From Brevundimonas vitisensis (lineage in GTDB: Bacteria; Pseudomonadota; Alphaproteobacteria; Caulobacterales; Caulobacteraceae), in assembly GCF_016656965.1 (NCBI RefSeq), contig NZ_CP067977.1:806001-870000 (forward strand): a DNA stretch of 64,000 nt. The letters run 5' to 3'. Both the position numbers and the translations under genes were made by a program. The notes beneath the pieces are model-generated. The model was not told the DNA's origin. It ran no database searches and worked only from the letters and a program-made list of their open reading frames with translations. Shown here one piece after another: positions 9,236 to 18,524 of this stretch (position 1 is its first letter; the number at the start of each line of letters is the position of its first letter).

Positions 9236-10011
9236 CAGCCTTTGGCCCTTGCGGCCTTGGACGAGGCCGGATGGCGTCCCCCAAATCGCCGGTCGCGATT
9301 GTGATACTGGGCCACAGCATCGCCCAGCGCCTCTGCCCCGTAGTCGGGCCACAGCACGTCCTGAAAGACGAACTCCGCATAGGCGGCTTCCCACAGGAGG
9401 AAGTTCGACAGCCGCTGCTCGCCCGAAGTCCGCACGATCAGGTCAACGGGCGGACCGCCCGCACTGGACAGGCCCAGCGCAAAGGCTTCCTCCGTCAGGG
9501 GACCGGCGGCCTCACCCCGCGCCACCTTGTCGGCCCAGGCCTGGGCTGCGTCCACGATGTCAGCCCGTCCGCCATAGTTGAAGGCCACCTGCAGCAGAAA
9601 GCGATCATTGCCCGCCGTGTTGGCCTCCGCCTTGTCCACGATGGCGGCGATGTCGGTCGGCAGGCCGGCCCGTCGCCCCAGGATGCGGATCCGCACGCCT
9701 TCCTTCTTCAGGCGATCCAGATCGCTGCCGACATAGGCCCGCACCAGGCCCATCAGGTCCGAGACCTCCTCGGCCGGACGTTGCCAGTTCTCGGTGGAAA
9801 AGCCGAACACAGTCAGGCAGCGGATGCCGAACCGGGGGGCCGCCTGCACCGTGCGCTTCAGGGCCTGGACCCCTTCGCGGTGGCCCATGGCGCGCGGCAG
9901 TCCGCGCCGCTCGGCCCAGCGGCCGTTGCCGTCCATGATGATGGCGACGTGGTGCGGCCCCTGTGGGGGCTGACCGTCCTCGAAGGATGTCGCGGCGGTC
10001 TGCACCGTCAT
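9235..10011 (-). CDS. uppS: Undecaprenyl diphosphate synthase UppS
   Basis: UppS adds isopentenyl units in cis to farnesyl diphosphate to make the C55 carrier lipid for peptidoglycan and O-antigen. The 258-residue product contains HHVAIIMDGNGRWAERRGLP (catalytic Asp and phosphate-binding region). It also has GHREGVQALKRTV, FGFSTENWQRP and the C-terminal DLIVRTSGEQRLSNFLLWEA. All are hallmark cis-prenyltransferase motifs. It is translationally coupled to cdsA downstream and lies 32 bases after frr. Confidence 0.97.
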   Translation of the reverse strand: MTVQTAATSFEDGQPPQGPHHVAIIMDGNGRWAERRGLPRAMGHREGVQALKRTVQAAPRFGIRCLTVFGFSTENWQRPAEEVSDLMGLVRAYVGSDLDRLKKEGVRIRILGRRAGLPTDIAAIVDKAEANTAGNDRFLLQVAFNYGGRADIVDAAQAWADKVARGEAAGPLTEEAFALGLSSAGGPPVDLIVRTSGEQRLSNFLLWEAAYAEFVFQDVLWPDYGAEALGDAVAQYHNRDRRFGGRHPASSKAARAKG

Positions 10012-10042
10012 GTCAGTCAGGCTCCCGGGTCAGACGCACCCG

Positions 10043-10600
10043 TCAAACCTGCATGATCTCAACTTCCTTGACCTTCAAGGCTTCGTCGATGCGTTTGATG
10101 GCCGCGTCGGTGTCCTTCTGGACTTCCGTCTCCATCTTTTTCTGTTCGTCCTGGCTGATCTCGCCCGCCTTTTCGGCCTTCTTCAGCTCTTCATTGGCGT
10201 CGCGGCGCACATTGCGGACGGCGATCTTCTGCTGCTCGGCATACTTACCGGCCAGCTTCGCCAGCTCCTTGCGGCGCTCCTCGGTCAAGGGCGGCACGGG
10301 AATACGCAGCGTCTGGCCATCGACGATGGGATTCAGGCCCAGACCGGCCGCGCGGATCGCCTTCTCCACCGGGCCAACCATCCCCTTGTCCCAGACGCTG
10401 ACCGAAATCATGCGCGGCTCGGGCACGCTGATGGCGGCCACGGCGTTCAAAGGCGAAGTCGAGCCATAGGCCTCGACCCGCACCGGCTCCAGCAGACCGG
10501 CATTGGCACGGCCCGTCCGCAGGCCGTTGAACTCTTCTTTCAGGGCGGCGACGGACTTGTCCATCCGATCGCGGACGGCGTTCAGGTCAGGCTTGGCCAT
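10043..10600 (-). CDS. frr: Ribosome recycling factor
   Basis: RRF, with EF-G, splits post-termination ribosomes. The 185-residue length is the family standard. The product has an N-terminal helix ([20 protein letters not shown]) followed by [17 protein letters not shown], then the beta domain with [20 protein letters not shown]. The highly charged C-terminal helices contain [20 protein letters not shown]. It follows pyrH by 35 bases on the same strand; pyrH-frr adjacency is widespread in bacteria. Confidence 0.97.
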   Translation of the reverse strand: MAKPDLNAVRDRMDKSVAALKEEFNGLRTGRANAGLLEPVRVEAYGSTSPLNAVAAISVPEPRMISVSVWDKGMVGPVEKAIRAAGLGLNPIVDGQTLRIPVPPLTEERRKELAKLAGKYAEQQKIAVRNVRRDANEELKKAEKAGEISQDEQKKMETEVQKDTDAAIKRIDEALKVKEVEIMQV

Positions 10601-10635
10601 GGTTGTTTCTCCGGTCTTCTTGTCTTGGTCGGTCG

Positions 10636-11370
10636 TCAGGCAGCGTTGCTGATGACGGTGAACACGCCTTCGCCCGTCAGGGTCCGCCGCAGCGAATTAT
10701 CTTCGCGGATCGAGAAGACCACGATCGGAATGTCGGAATCGCGCATCAAGGCGATGGCCGAGGCATCCATGACCTTCAGATCCTTCGCCAGCACATCGTG
10801 ATAGGTCAGGGTATCGTACCGCGTGGCCGACTTGTCCTTCTTGGGATCGGCCGTATAGACGCCATCCACGCTGGTGCCCTTCAGCAGGGCGTCACAGCCC
10901 ATTTCGGCAGCGCGCAGCGCAGCCCCGGAATCGGTGGTGAAGAAGGGTGCACCCACCCCGGCGGCAAAGATGACCACCCGGCCCTTTTCCAGATGCCGCA
11001 GCGCCCGACGCCGCACATAGGGTTCGGCCACCGCATTCATGGTCAGAGCGCTCTGCACCCGCGTCTGCACGCCGATCTTTTCGAGCGCCGCCTGCATGGC
11101 CAGGGCGTTCATCACCGTGGCCAGCATGCCCATGTAGTCGGCCGTGGCGCGTTCCATGTCGCCCGCCGCCTTGGACAGGCCGCGAAAGATGTTGCCGCCG
11201 CCGATGACCAGACAGATTTCCACGCCTTCGCGCGCGACCTGGGCCACAGCCTGGGCCACGGTCGCCACGGTCTTCATGTCGATGCCGTAAGCCTGATCGC
11301 CCATCAGCACCTCGCCCGAGACCTTCAGAAGCACCCGCTTGTAACGGAACTCGGGATTGGCGTCGGGCAT
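10636..11370 (-). CDS. pyrH: UMP kinase PyrH
   Basis: PyrH phosphorylates UMP to UDP in pyrimidine synthesis. The amino-acid-kinase fold is shown by [20 protein letters not shown], by [10 protein letters not shown], and by the C-terminal [16 protein letters not shown] place the start at the ATG at 11370 (244 residues). The frame stays open to 11433, but those 21 extra codons fall in a GC-rich hairpin between tsf and pyrH. The rpsB-tsf-pyrH-frr order is the conserved bacterial one. Confidence 0.95.
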   Translation of the reverse strand: MPDANPEFRYKRVLLKVSGEVLMGDQAYGIDMKTVATVAQAVAQVAREGVEICLVIGGGNIFRGLSKAAGDMERATADYMGMLATVMNALAMQAALEKIGVQTRVQSALTMNAVAEPYVRRRALRHLEKGRVVIFAAGVGAPFFTTDSGAALRAAEMGCDALLKGTSVDGVYTADPKKDKSATRYDTLTYHDVLAKDLKVMDASAIALMRDSDIPIVVFSIREDNSLRRTLTGEGVFTVISNAA

Positions 11371-11415
11371 GGGAAATCGGTCCGTGTCGGGATTCGGCTG
11401 CTTCTTATAGACGAA

Positions 11416-11447
11416 GGGCGCGCCGGGCTTCAAAGCCCAACGCGCCC
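11416..11447 (-). terminator. Hairpin between tsf and pyrH (possible attenuator)
   Basis: GGGCGCG (11416-11422) pairs with CGCGCCC (11441-11447). An inner GGGCT/AGCCC stem (11425-11429 with 11434-11438) extends it past a two-base mismatch. It lies between the tsf stop and the chosen pyrH start. No strong T tract follows on the minus strand, so it may be a processing or partial-attenuation site rather than a full terminator. Confidence 0.5.
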
Positions 11448-11476
11448 CCCGATGACCTAAATTGGTCGATCCGGTC

Positions 11477-12418
11477 TTAGTTGCCGCCCATCATCGAGGC
11501 GACTTCCGAGGCGAAATCCGGTCCTTCGACCTTCTCCACGCCCTCGCCCAGAGCCAGGCGGACGAAGCCGGCCAGGTGCAGGCCCGGCGCGCCCAGTTCC
11601 TTGCCCGTGTCGGCGACCAGCTGTTCGATGGTCACGTCCGGGTTCATGACGAACGGCTGCTTGGTCAGCACGACGTCCTTCTGGAACTTGGCGATCTGGC
11701 CCGAGACGATCTTGTCGATCATGTTCTCAGGACGGCCTTCTTCCTTCGCCTTTTCGGTCAGGACCTGACGTTCTTTCTCGATCGCGGCCGGGTCCAGATC
11801 GTCGGTGTTCAGCGACAGGGGCGCAGTCGCCGCGACGTGCATGGCGATCTTGCGGCCCAGCTCACGCAGCGCCGTCTTGTCGCCGCCGCCGTGCAGGGCA
11901 ACCAGCACGCCGATGCGGCCCAGGCCCGGTGCCACCGCGTTGTGGACATAGCTGGCCACCACGCCTTCATCGACCGACAGGCGGGCGGCGCGGCGCAGCT
12001 GCATGTTCTCGCCGATGGTGGCGATCATGCTGGTCACTTCGTCCTGGACCGTCTTGCCGGCTTCCAGTTCGGCACCGTGCAGGCCCTCGATCGTGGCGTG
12101 GTCCAGGCCGAGCTGGGCGAAGGACTTGGCGGCATTCTGGAACAGCTCGTTCCGGGCGACGAAGTCGGTCTCGGAGTTGAACTCGATCGCGGCACCGATC
12201 TCGCCGGCACCGACTTCCTTGGACGCCACGGCGACCAGGCCTTCGGCCGCGACGCGGTCAGCCTTCTTGGCAGCCTTGGACAGGCCCTTGGCACGCAGCC
12301 AGTCGATGGCCGCATTGATGTCGCCGTCGGTCTCTTGCAGGGCCTTTTTGCAGTCCATCATGCCGACGCCAGACTTGGCGCGCAGTTCCATGACGAGGGC
12401 GGCAGTAATCTCGGCCAT
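11477..12418 (-). CDS. tsf: Elongation factor Ts
   Basis: EF-Ts exchanges GDP for GTP on EF-Tu. The 313-residue product begins [20 protein letters not shown] and continues [20 protein letters not shown], the conserved UBA-like N-terminal domain. It then has the core motif [15 protein letters not shown]. Length is normal for alphaproteobacteria. It follows rpsB after a 90-base gap that contains a perfect 10-bp hairpin. Both genes probably share the promoter upstream of rpsB. Confidence 0.97.
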   Translation of the reverse strand: MAEITAALVMELRAKSGVGMMDCKKALQETDGDINAAIDWLRAKGLSKAAKKADRVAAEGLVAVASKEVGAGEIGAAIEFNSETDFVARNELFQNAAKSFAQLGLDHATIEGLHGAELEAGKTVQDEVTSMIATIGENMQLRRAARLSVDEGVVASYVHNAVAPGLGRIGVLVALHGGGDKTALRELGRKIAMHVAATAPLSLNTDDLDPAAIEKERQVLTEKAKEEGRPENMIDKIVSGQIAKFQKDVVLTKQPFVMNPDVTIEQLVADTGKELGAPGLHLAGFVRLALGEGVEKVEGPDFASEVASMMGGN

Positions 12419-12448
12419 TGTATAACTCCTTGGTCTTCGTATGCGGGA

Positions 12449-12473
12449 ACGGCCGGGGAGTTACCCCGGCCGT
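12449..12473 (-). terminator. Perfect 10-bp hairpin in the rpsB-tsf gap
   Basis: ACGGCCGGGG (12449-12458) and CCCCGGCCGT (12464-12473) form an uninterrupted stem with loop AGTTA. No U tract follows on the minus strand, so it is more likely a partial terminator or mRNA-stabilising structure that sets the ratio of S2 to EF-Ts than a full stop. Confidence 0.55.
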
Positions 12474-12507
12474 ATGTCAGTTTCACCGTCGATGAAAGCG
12501 CGCTGGC

Positions 12508-13416
12508 TTAGACCGCGGCCTTCTCGGTTTCGACGGCGTCGTTGGCTTCCGACGTGGCGGCCTGGGCGGCTTCGTCGGCGACGGCGGGTTCGGCAGCCGC
12601 TTCCAGTTCAGCGGCGACGCCTTCAGTTCCGGCCGGGGCAGCCTCAGCCGGAGCCGGCGCAGAGGCTTCGCGCAGCATCGGCTCCACCGGAGCTTCCGAG
12701 GCACCCAGGTCGATGCCCGAGGCCGACTGGCCGGCAGCCAGGCCGTCCAGGACGGCGTCGGCAATCAGGTCGCAGTAGGTCTGGATGGCGCGCGCGGCGT
12801 CGTCATTGCCCGGGATCGGATAGGTGATGCCGTCCGGATCGCAGTTGGTGTCCAGGATGGCGATGACCGGGATGTTCAGCTTGCGGGCTTCCTGGATGGC
12901 GATCGCTTCCTTGTTGGTGTCGATCACGAACATGATGTCGGGCAGGCCGCCCATGTCCTTGATGCCGCCCAGCGACAGTTCCAGCTTGTCCTTCTCGCGC
13001 TGCAGGTTCAGCAGCTCCTTCTTGACCCGACCTTCGCCGCCGGTTTCCAGCACGCCTTCCAGTTCACGCAGGCGCGCGATGGAGCCCGAGACGGTCTTCC
13101 AGTTGGTCAGGGTGCCGCCCAGCCAGCGGTTGTTCATGTAGTACTGGGCCGAGCGCTTGGCCGCAGCCGCGATCGGCTCTGACGCCTGGCGCTTGGTGCC
13201 GACGAACAGGACCCGGCCACCCTTGGCCGCCACGTCGCGCACGGCGACCAGCGCCTGGTGCATCAGCGGGATCGACTGCGACAGGTCGATGATGTGGATG
13301 TTCGAGCGCGAGCCGAAGATGTAGCGGTCCATCTTCGGGTTCCAGCGGTGCGTCTGGTGGCCGAAGTGCGCGCCGGCTTCGAGCAGGGTGCGCATGGAGA
13401 ATTCAGGCAGAGCCAT
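12508..13416 (-). CDS. rpsB: 30S ribosomal protein S2 with acidic C-terminal extension
   Basis: S2 binds the 30S head-body junction late in assembly and bridges S1. The 302-residue product begins [20 protein letters not shown] and contains [20 protein letters not shown] and [20 protein letters not shown], all diagnostic. The folded part ends near residue 235. The remaining roughly 65 residues are Ala/Glu/Pro-rich and low in complexity, an extension beyond the roughly 240 residues of the E. coli protein. A consensus-like promoter lies 123 bases upstream. Confidence 0.97.
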   Translation of the reverse strand: MALPEFSMRTLLEAGAHFGHQTHRWNPKMDRYIFGSRSNIHIIDLSQSIPLMHQALVAVRDVAAKGGRVLFVGTKRQASEPIAAAAKRSAQYYMNNRWLGGTLTNWKTVSGSIARLRELEGVLETGGEGRVKKELLNLQREKDKLELSLGGIKDMGGLPDIMFVIDTNKEAIAIQEARKLNIPVIAILDTNCDPDGITYPIPGNDDAARAIQTYCDLIADAVLDGLAAGQSASGIDLGASEAPVEPMLREASAPAPAEAAPAGTEGVAAELEAAAEPAVADEAAQAATSEANDAVETEKAAV

Positions 13417-13538
13417 GATGTCAGTCCTTTTTCCGATTGATCCGCCGCAGGCGCTTTAAAGGTCGTCTTGACCCTCGGAACGGCCCGACCCGGGATGTCT
13501 CCCCGAACCACGCCACGCCTGCGTGTGAAGTGGGCGGG

Positions 13539-13567
13539 CATATAGGCGGCGCGGCGTCGGAAGGCAA
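13539..13567 (-). promoter_or_regulatory. Sigma-70-type promoter for rpsB-tsf
   Basis: On the minus strand TTGCCT (13567-13562) and TATATG (13544-13539) are separated by exactly 17 bases. Transcription would begin about 115 bases upstream of the rpsB ATG, leaving a sizeable 5' leader that could be a site of S2 autoregulation. The motif match is visible; activity is inferred. Confidence 0.6.
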
Positions 13568-13616
13568 GCCTCGCCAGCGCGGCGCGTGGAGCGGCGGCCC
13601 TTATGGCGCGATCAGG

Positions 13617-13979
13617 TCAGAAACTGCGCCCGTCGACGCGTTCGGCAGTCCAGGACCAAGGCTCGATGTCGGTCAGGGTGCGAACATTGATGGCGACCGT
13701 CTCGGTCCCATCGGGCATGGCCCCATAGCCGAAGGGCTGGACGCCGCAGACCGTGCAGAACTGATGGGCGATCGCGTGCTTGTTGAATCGATACTCGCCC
13801 AACCGGGCCTCACCGCTCTTCAGCCGGAAGGCGGCGCGCGGCGCAAAGGCCAGCACGAACCCCTTGCGATAGCAGTGCGAGCAGTTGCACTCCATCAGCC
13901 CGTCCAGAGCCATGTCCACTTCAAAGGCCACCGCGCCACAATGACATGAGCCCTGATGGGTCTTTGCCTCGCTCATCAC
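13617..13979 (-). CDS. GFA-domain protein (Mss4-like zinc fold)
   Basis: This 120-residue protein has the pattern of the glutathione-dependent formaldehyde-activating (GFA) family. There is [14 protein letters not shown] at the N-terminus, then [13 protein letters not shown] and [13 protein letters not shown]. The Cys pairs fit the zinc sites of the fold. Most members have no proven formaldehyde activity, so substrate and reaction are unknown. The start overlaps the dnaE stop by four bases, so it is probably cotranscribed downstream of dnaE, though no functional link is evident. Confidence 0.85.
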   Translation of the reverse strand: MMSEAKTHQGSCHCGAVAFEVDMALDGLMECNCSHCYRKGFVLAFAPRAAFRLKSGEARLGEYRFNKHAIAHQFCTVCGVQPFGYGAMPDGTETVAINVRTLTDIEPWSWTAERVDGRSF

Positions 13980-16900
13980 GCATCCTCCAGAAGCACCACG
14001 CCCGGTGCCGATTTCAGCGCACCGCGCACCGAGGCGTCCAGGCGGTAACGGCCCGGCAGGCGGATTTCGACCTCGCTGCGGTTCTCCAGGGCGGCGATCA
14101 GGCTTACCTCGCCCCCCGCCTTACCCGCCTCGGCGCGCGACCGGTCCAGCCGGGCCCGCAGTGCCTCAGCATCGGCCAACCGTCCCGACACATGGACCCG
14201 CAGGCCCACGCTCGCATCGTCGATGATCGTGTCCATCGGCTTGGCCTCATCGCCGAAGAACCGAACCTCTCCGTCCGAACATTTGGCGCGGATTTTCAGC
14301 ATCACGGCCGCCCCGGCCTCCAGTACCTCGCGGTACTGGCGCAGCTGTTCGGGCGGAAACAGGCACTCGAACTCGCCGGTCGGGTCCGAAAAGGTGACGA
14401 AGGCGAACTTCTCGCCGGTGCGGGCGCTGGCTCGCTCCTGCTTGCGGCGCACGACGCCGGCCATGATGAAGGCCTCATGTCCCGCCTCTGCCAGAGGTGT
14501 CGCCTCGGCCACGAAGGTCACACGCTTGCGCTTCAGCGTCGAGGTCAGGTCTTCCAGCGGGTGGCCTGACAGATAGAAGCCGACCGCCGCCAGTTCCGGG
14601 TCCAGCCGGTCCGGCCCGGCCCAAGGCTCGACACTGGCCAACCTCGGCCGCGCCGCCCCGACCTGATCGGCACCAAACAGACTGACCTGGGACGAGGCGC
14701 GCTCGGCCGCCACGCTCTGGGCATAGGCCATCAGGGTGTCCGCCTGTTCCACGAGCTGACGCCGGTTCGGGTGGATGGAGTCGAACGCCCCCGCCTTGGC
14801 CAAGCCTTCCAGCGCCCTCTTGTTCACGCTGCGCGGGTCGACCCGCTCCAGGAAGTCGAAGATATCGGTGAACCGGCCGCCAGCCTCACGAACCTCGACC
14901 ACATGACGCATGGCCTCCAGGCCGACGTTGCGGATGGCCCCCAGAGCATAGAGGACAGCCCCCTCCCCGCCCTCGTAGGACACGTCGAAGTCGGCAGAGG
15001 ACCGATTGATGTCGGGCACCCGCACCGGAACGCCGAACCGGCGGGCATCCTGGTAGAAGACCGCCAGCTTGTCGGTATTGGACAGGTCCAGCGACATGGA
15101 GGCGGCAAAGAACTCGACCGGATGATTAGCCTTCAACCAGCCGGTCTGGAAGCTGATCAGGGCATAGGCGGCTGCGTGGGACTTGTTGAAGCCGTAGCCG
15201 GCAAACTTGGCCACCAGTTCGAAGATCGACTCTGCCTTGGCCTCGGGCACGCCCTTCTCGGCGGCACCGGCGGCAAAGCGGACCTTCTGCTGGGCCATCT
15301 CCTCGGGCTTTTTCTTGCCCATGGCCCGGCGCAGCAGGTCGGCCTCGCCCAGGCTATAACCCGCCAGGATCTGGGCGATCTTCATCACCTGTTCCTGGTA
15401 GATGATGACGCCATAGGTCTCCTGCAGCACCTCGGTCAGGGTGGGGTGCAGGTAATCGACCTCGGCCCGGCCGAACTTCCGGTCGATATAGGTGTCGATC
15501 ATTTCCATCGGCCCCGGCCGATAGAGGGAGATCAGCGCGGTGATTTCCTCGATGGAGCCGCAGCGCATCTTGCGCAGGGTGTCGCGCATGCCCTGGCTTT
15601 CCAGCTGGAACACGCCGACCGTCTGACCCGAGGCCATCAGCTCATAGGTGCGCCCATCGTCCAGCGGCAGGCCGTTCCAGTCCGGGGCAGCCCCGCGTCG
15701 TTCCAGATAGGCGCGCGCCCGGTCCAGTACCGTCAGGGTCTTCAGGCCGAGGAAGTCGAACTTCACCAGACCCGCCGCCTCGACCCATTTCATGTTGAAC
15801 TGGGTGGCCGGAATGTCGGACCGGGGATCCTTGTAAAGCGGAGCCAGCTCGACCAGGGGACGGTCACCGATCACGATGCCGGCGGCGTGGGTCGAGGCAT
15901 TGCGATACAGCCCCTCCAGCTCCAGCGCGGTGTCCAGCAGCGACGCCACAGACGCCTCGGCAGCCCGCGCCTCCTTCAGGCGAGGCTCGATCTCGATGGC
16001 CTGGGCCAGGGTGGTCGGATTGGCCGGATTGTTCGGGATCATCTTGGCCAGGCGATCGACCTGGCCCAGCGGCATCTGCAGCACCCGGCCGACGTCGCGC
16101 AGCACCGCGCGCGCCTGCAGGGTGCCGAAGGTGATGATCTGGGCCACCCGATCGTCGCCATAGCGCTGCTGCACATAGGCGATCACTTCCTCGCGCCGCT
16201 CCTGACAGAAGTCGATGTCGAAGTCGGGCATGGACACCCGCTCCGGATTCAGGAAGCGCTCGAACAGCAGGCCGAACCGCAAGGGATCCAGGTCGGTGAT
16301 GGTCAGGGCCCAGGCCACCAGCGATCCGGCCCCAGAACCCCGACCCGGTCCGACCGGAATACCGTGCCCCTTGGCCCATTTGATGAAGTCCGACACGATC
16401 AGGAAATAACCGGGGAACCCCATCTGCTGGATGATGGACACCTCCCATTCCAGCCGCGTCCAATAGTCGGCCTCGGGTGCCGCGGGCGTCACCTGGGACA
16501 GGCGGACCTTCAGCCCCTCGCGGGCCTGATGGGCCAGTTCGTCCGGCTCGGATCGGCCTGCGCCCGCCTCGAACCTGGGCAGGATCGGCGCACGGGTCTG
16601 AACCACGAAGGCACAGCGCCGGGCGATGTCGATGGTGTTGTCGCAGGCTTCGGGCAGATCGGCGAACAGCTCACGCATGGCCGCCGGCGGTTTGAACCAG
16701 TGCTGGTCCGTAACCCGGCGCCGGTCGTCCTGGCCCATGAAGGCCCCGTCGGCGATGCACAAAAGGGCCTCATGCGAGCGCCCTTGCGCCTGTTTGGCAA
16801 AATGAACGTCATTGGTCGCGACCAGGGGCACGTCCTTGGCATAGGCCCATTCGACGAGACCCCGCTCGGCCACGGCCTCGCTCGGCAAGCCGTGACGCTG

Positions 16901-17452
16901 CAGTTCGACATAGAAACGATCACCGAATGCGCCGGACATCTCGGCAAGGGCCGCCTGCGCCTCGGCTGTCTTGCCCTGCACGAACAACGGGTCGACCGGT
17001 CCGTCGGGGCCGCCGGACAACAGGATCAGCCCCTCGGCGCGGGCCACCACCTGCTCCCAAGCCACGCCCGGCTCGCCGGTTTCATCCGCCGCCATATAGG
17101 CCGCTGACGACAAGGCACACAGATTCAGCCAACCGGCCTCGTTCTGGACGATCAGGACGATGGTGGGCACGCGCCCCCAGCGGGCAGATATCCGCCCGCC
17201 CAGACCGGTAACCGGCAGGGTGCAGGCCATGATCGGCTGCACGCCGGCGTCGCGCGCGTTCTCGGCAAACTCCAGCGCTCCGCACAGATTGGCCCGGTCC
17301 GCCACCGCCGCCGCAGGCATCCCCGCGTCCGCAGCCAGCCGCCCGATCTTGCCGGCCTTGATCGCGCCCTCCAGCAGCGAATAGGCCGAACGCACGCGCA
17401 GATGCACAAAGCCCCCGTCGTCGCCATGCCTGCTGTCTGCGCGCGTCACCAA
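13976..17452 (-). CDS. dnaE: DNA polymerase III alpha subunit DnaE (replicative type)
   Basis: This is the catalytic subunit of the replicative polymerase. The 1158-residue product begins with a PHP domain ([20 protein letters not shown]). The polymerase core includes [18 protein letters not shown] and [20 protein letters not shown], with catalytic aspartates. Then come [20 protein letters not shown], a helix-hairpin region and a C-terminal OB fold. Length and N-terminus fit DnaE1 rather than the shorter SOS polymerase DnaE2. The start is probably the TTG at 17452, with AGGAG eight bases upstream; a GTG one codon later is possible. It is divergent from hdaA across a 356-bp gap. Confidence 0.95.
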   Translation of the reverse strand: MVTRADSRHGDDGGFVHLRVRSAYSLLEGAIKAGKIGRLAADAGMPAAAVADRANLCGALEFAENARDAGVQPIMACTLPVTGLGGRISARWGRVPTIVLIVQNEAGWLNLCALSSAAYMAADETGEPGVAWEQVVARAEGLILLSGGPDGPVDPLFVQGKTAEAQAALAEMSGAFGDRFYVELQRHGLPSEAVAERGLVEWAYAKDVPLVATNDVHFAKQAQGRSHEALLCIADGAFMGQDDRRRVTDQHWFKPPAAMRELFADLPEACDNTIDIARRCAFVVQTRAPILPRFEAGAGRSEPDELAHQAREGLKVRLSQVTPAAPEADYWTRLEWEVSIIQQMGFPGYFLIVSDFIKWAKGHGIPVGPGRGSGAGSLVAWALTITDLDPLRFGLLFERFLNPERVSMPDFDIDFCQERREEVIAYVQQRYGDDRVAQIITFGTLQARAVLRDVGRVLQMPLGQVDRLAKMIPNNPANPTTLAQAIEIEPRLKEARAAEASVASLLDTALELEGLYRNASTHAAGIVIGDRPLVELAPLYKDPRSDIPATQFNMKWVEAAGLVKFDFLGLKTLTVLDRARAYLERRGAAPDWNGLPLDDGRTYELMASGQTVGVFQLESQGMRDTLRKMRCGSIEEITALISLYRPGPMEMIDTYIDRKFGRAEVDYLHPTLTEVLQETYGVIIYQEQVMKIAQILAGYSLGEADLLRRAMGKKKPEEMAQQKVRFAAGAAEKGVPEAKAESIFELVAKFAGYGFNKSHAAAYALISFQTGWLKANHPVEFFAASMSLDLSNTDKLAVFYQDARRFGVPVRVPDINRSSADFDVSYEGGEGAVLYALGAIRNVGLEAMRHVVEVREAGGRFTDIFDFLERVDPRSVNKRALEGLAKAGAFDSIHPNRRQLVEQADTLMAYAQSVAAERASSQVSLFGADQVGAARPRLASVEPWAGPDRLDPELAAVGFYLSGHPLEDLTSTLKRKRVTFVAEATPLAEAGHEAFIMAGVVRRKQERASARTGEKFAFVTFSDPTGEFECLFPPEQLRQYREVLEAGAAVMLKIRAKCSDGEVRFFGDEAKPMDTIIDDASVGLRVHVSGRLADAEALRARLDRSRAEAGKAGGEVSLIAALENRSEVEIRLPGRYRLDASVRGALKSAPGVVLLEDA

Positions 17453-17808
17453 GACTGTTGCTCCTGTTCGGAGGCACGATTCCGATCGGCCACCCGCGCG
17501 CGAGCCTAACGCGTCCTAGGCGTCGCTACACGGGCGACGGTCCACAAACGCGTGGACAACTCGGCCTCAGCCCGCAGGCGTCATCAGGGCAACCTGCCAG
17601 ACCACCCAGACGAAACCGCTGCACGACGCCAGCGACAACCCATCCCGAACCCATCGCGCCATGATCGTGATCCCCAGAAGCGTGTTCTTCCTATGTTCTA
17701 TGTTTGCTTTTTGTTCTCGTCAAGCCCATCCACAGACCCGGCTCTTTGCTCCACCGTCCTCATGCCCCGGGTTGGAAACCCTGCCGATACACCTGATATG
17801 CAGCGCTT
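17453..17808. other. 356-bp divergent intergenic region between dnaE and hdaA
   Basis: No convincing coding sequence is present. The left part near dnaE is GC-rich. The right part (about 17680-17720) is T-rich on the plus strand and carries two overlapping LexA-like direct repeats, described separately. Short open frames here give low-complexity products and are not supported. Confidence 0.6.
17684..17716 (+). promoter_or_regulatory. Tandem GTTC-N7-GTTC motif (candidate LexA operator)
   Basis: GTTC (17684-17687), seven bases, GTTC (17695-17698) is an exact match to the alphaproteobacterial LexA consensus GTTC-N7-GTTC. A second near-match, GTTT (17702-17705), seven bases, GTTC (17713-17716), follows directly. 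The pair is 93 bases upstream of hdaA and 230 upstream of dnaE. Which gene it would control is not clear. Confidence 0.5.
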
Positions 17809-18483
17809 ATGACGACCCGCTCTGGCGCACCCGATCAGCTGCGACTGCCGCTCCAGGCCGACCTGCCTGCGGGCGCGGACGGCTTCGTCGTTTCCGACTG
17901 CAATCGGGCGGCGGTGCAGGCGCTGTCCGACTGGCCCAATCTCATCGGTGGGGTCATGGCTGTTTGCGGTCCAGCCGGATGCGGCAAGAGCCGGCTGGCG
18001 CGCATCTGGGCCGAGCGGACCGGGGCAATGCCGCTGGACGGGGCCGAGGCGGCCCTGGCCGATCCGTTGGAGCTTGAGGGCCGGCCCGTCCTGCTGGACC
18101 GCGCCCAGGAGGCGGACGACGAGACCCTGTTCCACCTGATCAACCTGTCCCAATCCGGTGGCGGAGCCCTGCTGCTGGTTTCGCGCGGTGCACCCAAGCG
18201 CTGGAGCGCGACCCTGCCCGATCTGCGGTCTCGCCTGGATGCCATCGTCACGACCGCGATGGAGGCGCCAGACGAGGCGGTTCTGGCGGCCATCCTGAAG
18301 GCCAGATTCGCGGAGCGTGGCATCGCCGCCCCCTCCGATGTGATCGACTATCTGGTTTATCGGATCGACCGCTCCGCCGAGGCGGCCCAGGCGGTGGTGG
18401 CTGCGCTGGACGCCCTGCACCGCCCGGTCACGCGCGCCCTGGCCCGGCAGGTGGTCGAGGCCAATAGCGAAATGTTCGACTGA
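17809..18483 (+). CDS. hdaA: HdaA, DnaA-related regulator of replication initiation
   Basis: HdaA-type proteins bind the beta clamp and stimulate ATP hydrolysis by DnaA, preventing re-initiation. The 224-residue product carries QLRLPL at residues 10-15, fitting the N-terminal clamp-binding motif. A degenerate AAA+ domain follows, with a Walker A-like [15 protein letters not shown]. There is no DnaA DNA-binding domain IV. It could instead be called a DnaA/Hda-type chromosomal replication regulator. It precedes ppk by 42 bases; in many Caulobacterales a permease gene sits in front of it, but not here. Confidence 0.88.
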   Translation: MTTRSGAPDQLRLPLQADLPAGADGFVVSDCNRAAVQALSDWPNLIGGVMAVCGPAGCGKSRLARIWAERTGAMPLDGAEAALADPLELEGRPVLLDRAQEADDETLFHLINLSQSGGGALLLVSRGAPKRWSATLPDLRSRLDAIVTTAMEAPDEAVLAAILKARFAERGIAAPSDVIDYLVYRIDRSAEAAQAVVAALDALHRPVTRALARQVVEANSEMFD

Positions 18484-18524
18484 CGACGGTTGCAGCCGTC
18501 ACGGGGACACGCCAGAACCGACCC

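Noticed and set aside
14771..17107. Long open frame (778 codons) on the plus strand opposite dnaE
   Set aside because: Antisense shadow of dnaE; no recognisable motifs and no plausible start region.
13976..17452. SOS polymerase DnaE2, suggested by the nearby LexA-like motif
   Set aside because: Length and N-terminus fit replicative DnaE1, and no imuA or imuB gene lies next to it.
17661..18077. 138-codon plus-strand frame upstream of and overlapping hdaA
   Set aside because: It overlaps hdaA in another frame and its product is not protein-like (Cys/Phe-rich start, Arg/Gly-rich end).
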